Shown here: positions 5,882-9,782 of the stretch, in pieces | How the letters are laid out: every line of letters begins with the position of its first letter | How positions within the stretch are numbered: the stretch's first letter is position 1 | The notes under the pieces: generated by a model | Seen by the model: only the letters and a program-made list of their open reading frames with translations | What the model was told of the DNA's origin: nothing | The model's database searches: none | Origin: Prevotellaceae bacterium | Lineage (GTDB): Bacteria; Bacteroidota; Bacteroidia; Bacteroidales; UBA932 | DNA length: 9,782 bases | Reading direction: 5' to 3' | NCBI GenBank assembly: GCA_031278495.1 | Contig: JAITKG010000050.1 | Span: forward strand, 1 to 9,782 | Made by a program: the position numbers and the translations under genes

Positions 5882-8557
5882 ATGAACCTTGCCATTCAAC
5901 CAACAACACTACCGGGTACCCCGATGAATATACCATTTAATATACCGGAAGAAAATATAACATATATAAAAGTAGAAAGAGAAATGAGTTCCAATAAAGA
6001 ACAGAAATCAGAAAAAACGACAGAAAAAGTCGGCGAACAGAAAATTTATACCTATGAAGAAGCGGTGGCGGCGACCAAAGCATATTTCAAAGGCGACGAA
6101 ATGGCGGCAAATGTATGGGTAACCAAATATGCCATGAAAGACTCGTTCGGGAATATTTTCGAACGCACGCCCGGCGATATGCACCGGCGGCTGGCAAAAG
6201 AATTTGCGCGTATCGAACAACAGTATGAAAACCCGATGAGCGCCGAAGAAATCTTTGAACTGTTGAAAGACTTCAAATACGTTATTCCGCAAGGCGGTCC
6301 CATGACCGGCATCGGTAATGACTGCCAGATTGCGTCGTTGTCGAATTGCTTTGTCATCGGGCATAAAAACCCTGCCGATTCATACGGCGGCATTATGCGC
6401 ATTGACGAAGAACAGGTGCAATTGATGAAACGCCGCGGCGGCGTGGGACACGACCTCTCGCATATCCGTCCGGGCGGCAGTCCGGTGCTGAACAGCGCGC
6501 TCACCTCCACCGGCGTAGTGCCGTTCATGGAACGCTATTCAAACTCTACGCGCGAAGTGGCGCAAGACGGACGGCGCGGCGCACTGATGTTAAGTATTTC
6601 CATCAAACACCCCGATGCGGAGCATTTCATTGACGCAAAAATGGAACAGGGAAAAGTAACGGGCGCCAATGTGTCGGTGAAAATTGACGATGAATTTATG
6701 CGCGCCGCCCTGCACGGGAAAAAATATACCGCGCAATACCCGATTGACGCCAAAGAACCGAAATACAAAAAGGAAATTGACGCTACGGCATTGTGGAAAA
6801 AAATTATTCACAATGCGTGGAAATCCGCTGAACCCGGCGTATTATTCTGGGATACGATTATCCGCGAATCGGTGCCCGATTGCTACGCCAGCTTGGGCTA
6901 CCGCACGGTAAGCACCAACCCCTGCGGTGAAATTCCCTTGTGCCCCTACGACAGTTGCCGGCTGATTGCACTTAACCTGTACAGTTATGTCGAAAACCCG
7001 TTTACGAAAAAAGCGGTATTCAACAAGGCATTGTTTGTGCAGCACGTCGCCAAAGCCATGCGCCTGATGGACGATTTGATTGATTTGGAACTGGAAAAAA
7101 TAGACGCTATCATTGCAAAGATTGACGGCGACCCGGAAGATGCCGACGTGCGCCGCGTGGAACGCGAACTGTGGCTGAAGATAAAAGAAAAAGCCATCAA
7201 CGGCCGCCGTACCGGTTTGGGGATTACCGCCGAAGGCGACATGCTTGCCGCATTGGGGCTGCGCTACGGCACGGACGAGGCTATTGATTTTTCCGTAGAC
7301 GTCCAGAAAACGCTGGCAATAGAAGCCTACCGCGCTTCGGTAACAATGGCGAAAGAACGCGGCGCTTTTTCCATTTACGACGCCAAATGCGAAGAAAGCA
7401 ATCCGATGATTAACCGTATCCGCAAGGAAGACGAAAAATTGTACGAAGACATGGTGCGCTACGGCCGCCGCAATATTTCGATGCTCACCATTGCGCCGAC
7501 AGGCACTACCAGCATGATGACGCAAACCACCTCCGGCATCGAGCCGGTGTTCTCGCCCATGTACCGCCGCCGCCGCAAGGTAAATCCAAACGACAAGAAC
7601 ACGAAGATTACTTACGTTGACGAAGTGGGCGACGCATGGGAAGAATACAACGTGTGCCACCATAAATTCCTTACGTGGTGCGAAGCCAGCGGCTATAACA
7701 TTGACGAGGTAATGAACTACAACGACGATGAACAAAAACAACTGATAGAAAAATCGCCCTACTATAAAGCCACCGCCAACGACGTGGACTGGGTGGCGAA
7801 AGTGAAAATGCAAGGTCGCATACAGAAATGGGTAGACCATTCCATTAGCGTAACCGTCAACCTGCCGGCGAACATTTCCGAAGAAACGGTAGCGGAAGTC
7901 TACAAAACGGCATGGGAAAGCGGATGCAAAGGTATTACGGTATACCGCGACGGTTCGCGCGGCGGCGTTCTAATCAACAAAGAACCCAAAAAAGAAGAAA
8001 CGCCGGCAGGCATGCCTCAAAAACGCCCCGAAGTATTAAAAGCCGAAGTGATACGCTTCAAAAACGGCAACGAGCAATGGATTGCTTTCGTCGGCATGTA
8101 CAACGGGAAACCCTACGAAATATTCACCGGGTTGGTTGACGAGGAAGTGCGCACTATCCCGCGTTCCATCACAATGGGGGAAATTGTGAAGGTGAAAGAC
8201 AAAAAGGGTAAATCGCGTTACGACTTCCAATATATCGACCGCTACGGTTATCCCAATACTTTTGGCGGTATTTCACACATGTTCAAAAAAGAATTTTGGA
8301 ATTATGCCAAACTGATTTCGGGCGTCCTGCGCAACAACATGCCGATTGTGGACGTCGTCAACCTGGTGCAGGGGCTGGAATTGGACAGCGATTCCATCAA
8401 TACTTGGAAAAACGGCGTGGAACGCGCTTTGAAACGTTACATCCCCGACGGAACAACTATCGCAGGACAAACCTGCAGCCAATGCGGCTCCGATTCGCTG
8501 GTATTTCAGGAAGGCTGCCTGATTTGCAAAAATTGCGGATACTCAAAATGCAGTTAA
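5882..8557 (+). CDS. nrdJ: Adenosylcobalamin-dependent (class II) ribonucleotide reductase NrdJ
   Basis: This 891-residue cytosolic enzyme reduces ribonucleotides to deoxyribonucleotides using a thiyl radical generated by adenosylcobalamin, so it works with or without oxygen. NPCGE at 346-350 carries the radical cysteine C348. C156 (SNCFV) and C359 (SCRLIALNL) correspond to the redox pair C134/C333 of the Thermotoga enzyme, and the 11-residue C348-C359 spacing is the same as C322-C333. IAPTGT at 538-543 is the phosphate-binding loop. Residues about 715-800 form the extra domain typical of long NrdJ. The C-terminus is a Zn-ribbon-like cysteine cluster (C865, C868, C879, C882, C885, C890), expected to pass electrons from thioredoxin. 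The first 34 residues are rich in Ile/Pro/Asn and ATA codons and are not family-like; ATG 5984 (MSSNKEQ) is a credible alternative start. Needing B12 implies uptake or synthesis elsewhere; no riboswitch is visible upstream. Confidence 0.96.
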   Translation: MNLAIQPTTLPGTPMNIPFNIPEENITYIKVEREMSSNKEQKSEKTTEKVGEQKIYTYEEAVAATKAYFKGDEMAANVWVTKYAMKDSFGNIFERTPGDMHRRLAKEFARIEQQYENPMSAEEIFELLKDFKYVIPQGGPMTGIGNDCQIASLSNCFVIGHKNPADSYGGIMRIDEEQVQLMKRRGGVGHDLSHIRPGGSPVLNSALTSTGVVPFMERYSNSTREVAQDGRRGALMLSISIKHPDAEHFIDAKMEQGKVTGANVSVKIDDEFMRAALHGKKYTAQYPIDAKEPKYKKEIDATALWKKIIHNAWKSAEPGVLFWDTIIRESVPDCYASLGYRTVSTNPCGEIPLCPYDSCRLIALNLYSYVENPFTKKAVFNKALFVQHVAKAMRLMDDLIDLELEKIDAIIAKIDGDPEDADVRRVERELWLKIKEKAINGRRTGLGITAEGDMLAALGLRYGTDEAIDFSVDVQKTLAIEAYRASVTMAKERGAFSIYDAKCEESNPMINRIRKEDEKLYEDMVRYGRRNISMLTIAPTGTTSMMTQTTSGIEPVFSPMYRRRRKVNPNDKNTKITYVDEVGDAWEEYNVCHHKFLTWCEASGYNIDEVMNYNDDEQKQLIEKSPYYKATANDVDWVAKVKMQGRIQKWVDHSISVTVNLPANISEETVAEVYKTAWESGCKGITVYRDGSRGGVLINKEPKKEETPAGMPQKRPEVLKAEVIRFKNGNEQWIAFVGMYNGKPYEIFTGLVDEEVRTIPRSITMGEIVKVKDKKGKSRYDFQYIDRYGYPNTFGGISHMFKKEFWNYAKLISGVLRNNMPIVDVVNLVQGLELDSDSINTWKNGVERALKRYIPDGTTIAGQTCSQCGSDSLVFQEGCLICKNCGYSKCS

Positions 8558-8592
8558 AGTGATTAGGCGATTAAGTAATTCAGTAATTAGCA
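8553..8592. repeat. Degenerate 8-bp tandem repeat, about 5 units of GATTAAGT type
   Basis: Consecutive octamers are GTTAAAGT, GATTAGGC, GATTAAGT, AATTCAGT and AATTAGCA. The first overlaps the nrdJ stop codon (TAA 8555-8557). The unit is close to the reverse complement of the CTTAATCC array that begins 20 nt further on, so the two arrays face each other and parts can pair. The match to a consensus is loose, so the exact unit count is uncertain. Confidence 0.5.
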
Positions 8593-8612
8593 GCAGGGAT
8601 AGTCGTTAGCCT

Positions 8613-8740
8613 CTTAATCTCTTAATCCCTTAGTTTCTTAATCCCTCAATCTCTTAATCCCTTAATCTCTTAATTTCCTAATCCCTTAATATCTTAATAT
8701 CTTAATCCCTTAATTTCCTAATCCCTTAATCTCTTAATCC
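8613..8740. repeat. 8-bp tandem repeat, 16 units, consensus CTTAATCC
   Basis: The 128 bp divide into sixteen octamers without any gap. The commonest forms are CTTAATCC, CTTAATCT, CTTAATTT, CTTAATAT and CCTAATCC. Variation is concentrated in the last two positions, with the CTTAAT core mostly kept. The plus strand has only one G in the whole array. It ends four bases before the ispE ATG, so the ispE leader and ribosome-binding region consist of repeat followed by CCCC. There are no spacers of CRISPR type and no coding potential. Confidence 0.92.
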
Positions 8741-8744
8741 CCCC

Positions 8745-9509
8745 ATGTTACTCTTTCCTTCTGCAAAAATCAACATCGGGTTGCACGTGACGGCGAAGCG
8801 TCCCGATGGTTTTCATGAAATAGAAACGCTTTTCTATCCGGTGGCGTCGTTGCATGATGTATTGGAAGTAACGCCGTCCGACCGGTTGGCTATCCGGTTA
8901 TCCGGGTTGCCGGTGGCGGGCGCGCCGGAAGACAACCTCTGCATGAAAGCTTACCGTTTATTACAAGCCCGTTTTGATTTGCCGCCGGTAGCTATTTACC
9001 TGCACAAAGCCATTCCTCCGGGCGCGGGACTGGGGGGCGGCTCTTCGGACGCTACCGCCACGCTGCTGGCGTTGAATGAACTTTTCTCGTTGCAACTCTC
9101 CGCCGGGCAACTTTTCCACTATGCCGTGCAATTGGGCAGCGACTGTGCATTCTTCCTCCATCGCGAACCCATGCTCGCCACCGGACGCGGCGAGGTCTTG
9201 ACTCCCCTACCCTCCCTGCATTTGCAACCTTTCCGTATCGTTATAGAAACGCCGCCGGTATTTAGCAGCACGGCGGAAGCCTATGCCGGAATAACGCCGC
9301 GCACCCCGTCATTACCGCTGGCTTCGCTGCTGGCGCAGCCTGCCGGACAATGGAAAGGCACGGTAGTAAACGATTTCGAAGCGTCTGTCTTTGCTCGATT
9401 CCCCCTGTTGGCGCAAATAAAGCAACGCCTCTATGACGACGGCGCAATCTATGCCGCCATGAGCGGTAGCGGTTCCGCCATTTTCGGACTTTTTAATGTG
9501 ACTAACTAA
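8745..9509 (+). CDS. ispE: 4-diphosphocytidyl-2-C-methyl-D-erythritol kinase IspE
   Basis: This 254-residue GHMP-family kinase phosphorylates the 2-hydroxyl of CDP-methylerythritol with ATP, the fourth step of the MEP (non-mevalonate) isoprenoid pathway, in the cytosol. SAKINIGLHV at 6-15 with K8 matches the substrate-binding lysine, and RPDGFHEIETLF follows at 19-30. The GHMP ATP loop is PPGAGLGGGSSDA at 91-103. GSDCAFF at 131-137 carries the catalytic aspartate (D133), and SGSGSAIFG at 240-248 is the third GHMP motif. All key motifs are present; the length is slightly below the usual 260-290. The start is fixed by the conserved N-terminus and by stop codons in the repeat upstream. No Shine-Dalgarno is possible in the G-poor repeat leader. 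No promoter is evident between nrdJ and ispE, so cotranscription through the array is plausible. The last codons (AAT GTG ACT) resemble the octamer repeat that follows. Confidence 0.95.
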   Translation: MLLFPSAKINIGLHVTAKRPDGFHEIETLFYPVASLHDVLEVTPSDRLAIRLSGLPVAGAPEDNLCMKAYRLLQARFDLPPVAIYLHKAIPPGAGLGGGSSDATATLLALNELFSLQLSAGQLFHYAVQLGSDCAFFLHREPMLATGRGEVLTPLPSLHLQPFRIVIETPPVFSSTAEAYAGITPRTPSLPLASLLAQPAGQWKGTVVNDFEASVFARFPLLAQIKQRLYDDGAIYAAMSGSGSAIFGLFNVTN

Positions 9510-9539
9510 TGTGCCAATGTGCCAATGTACTAATGTGAC
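9508..9539. repeat. 8-bp tandem repeat, 4 units, consensus AATGTGCC
   Basis: Octamers AATGTGCC, AATGTGCC, AATGTACT and AATGTGAC run directly from the ispE stop codon (9507-9509), and the first unit overlaps it. A further AATGTGAC occurs at 9495-9502 inside the ispE coding end, suggesting the array grew from, or into, the gene end. Confidence 0.75.
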
Positions 9540-9566
9540 ATTGGGCTGCGCCGGCAGTCAGTTTCT

Positions 9567-9606
9567 AATTTAAAAATTTAAAGATTTCATAATTTAAAAA
9601 TTTAAA
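9567..9606. repeat. 8-bp tandem repeat, 5 units, consensus AATTTAAA
   Basis: Octamers AATTTAAA, AATTTAAA, GATTTCAT, AATTTAAA and AATTTAAA follow one another exactly. They have the same period as the AATGTGCC array 27 nt upstream but a different sequence. All bases are A/T except two in the central unit. Confidence 0.75.
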
Positions 9607-9639
9607 AAAAACCGCCGGCGCATTTTTGCACCGGCAGTT
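9604..9639 (-). terminator. Probable intrinsic terminator for leftward transcription
   Basis: GCCGG-C-GC (9614-9621) pairs with GC-A-CCGGC (9628-9635) around ATTTTT, with one internal mismatch, and AAC/GTT (9610-9612 with 9637-9639) extends the stem. Read on the minus strand, the GC-rich stem is followed by eight T (9611-9604), the classic intrinsic-terminator layout. On the plus strand the trailing sequence is only TTCATTTT, so it would be weaker in that sense. It implies a leftward transcript entering from beyond the right edge, convergent with ispE. Confidence 0.5.
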
Positions 9640-9651
9640 CATTTTGCACCC

Positions 9652-9676
9652 GGCTTTCAGTTGAAAGTTGAAAGCC
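9652..9676. other. Inverted repeat at the edge of the 18-bp array
   Basis: GGCTTTCA (9652-9659) and TGAAAGCC (9669-9676) are perfect 8-nt inverted repeats around a 9-nt loop that itself holds another TGAAAG. The right arm runs into the first mini-hairpin of the 18-bp array, so it may mark the boundary of the repeat element. Confidence 0.4.
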
Positions 9677-9782
9677 CTTCGGGCGATAAAGGCGCTGCGC
9701 GCGATAAAAGCCCTGCTGGCGGCGAATGCGCTATGCGCGGTGAATGCGCTACGCGCGATAAAGGCGCTGCGCGCGATAAAAG
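9674..9782. repeat. 18-bp tandem repeat of mini-hairpins, at least 6 units, open at the window edge
   Basis: The period is exactly 18. Each unit is an 11-nt dyad with a 4-bp stem and 3-nt loop plus a 7-nt purine-rich linker. The dyads are GCCCTTCGGGC (9674), GCGCTGCGCGC (9692), GCCCTGCTGGC (9710, one mismatch), GCGCTATGCGC (9728), GCGCTACGCGC (9746) and GCGCTGCGCGC (9764). The linkers are GATAAAG, GATAAAA, GGCGAAT, GGTGAAT, GATAAAG and GATAAAA. Because 18 is a multiple of three, both strands stay open here (a stop-free minus frame ends at 9657-9659), but I see no start codon and do not call a gene. Confidence 0.88.

Noticed and set aside
6842..7840. 332-codon open frame on the minus strand, antisense to nrdJ
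   Set aside because: It overlaps the catalytic core of NrdJ and its composition is that of an antisense shadow. It has no known motif.
8613..8740. CRISPR array
   Set aside because: The 8-bp units are directly abutting with no unique spacers, and there are no cas genes.
9665..9782. Alanine/leucine-rich hexapeptide ORF on the plus strand through the 18-bp array
   Set aside because: It is open only because the period is a multiple of three. There is no start codon, a stop lies just upstream (9662-9664), and the opposite strand is open as well.

Overview
The window looks like Bacteroidetes chromosome, most likely Bacteroidales. Three things point that way. The recognisable promoters have the Bacteroidetes form (TTTG, a spacer of about 19-20 nt, then TAnnTTTG). 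Start codons follow A/T-rich leaders without Shine-Dalgarno sequences. The products are typical of anaerobic gut-type Bacteroidales: a large class II (B12-dependent) ribonucleotide reductase, a ROK kinase with a fused NagB/PIG-L protein, a Suf component and a non-mevalonate isoprenoid kinase. No phage, transposase, CRISPR, tRNA or rRNA gene is visible. Species cannot be named from this.

Layout. At the left edge a two-helix membrane protein is read leftward, cut by the window end, with its own promoter (349-380, minus). A 230-bp divergent spacer separates it from a rightward cluster at 551-4450: a 790-residue NagB-like + PIG-L/LmbE-like fusion, a ROK sugar kinase, and a 164-residue membrane protein two bases behind the kinase. 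A perfect 12-bp hairpin with T/A flanks (4558-4592) closes this cluster. A short orphan sufD (4642-5688) then has its own strong promoter, so close to the ATG that the mRNA may be leaderless, and its own terminator overlapping the stop codon. nrdJ (5882-8557) and ispE (8745-9509) follow, separated and trailed by unusual short-period tandem repeats.

How the genes work together. The ROK kinase and NagB/PIG-L fusion could form a compact amino-sugar route (phosphorylation, N-deacetylation, deamination/isomerisation), but the NagB domain lacks an active-site glutamate, so its chemistry is uncertain. SufD serves Fe-S cluster assembly, NrdJ makes deoxynucleotides without oxygen, and IspE acts in the MEP pathway. 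These last three are housekeeping genes with no obvious shared role.

The most unusual material is between genes on the right. Around ispE there are four 8-bp-period arrays with different unit sequences (about five degenerate GATTAAGT units; 16 CTTAATCC units in the opposite sense; four AATGTGCC units; five AATTTAAA units). An 18-bp-period array follows and runs off the right edge; each full unit is an 11-nt mini-hairpin plus a 7-nt linker, with a compensatory base change between units. These repeats, rather than a new multi-gene system, are the best candidates for something undescribed here.
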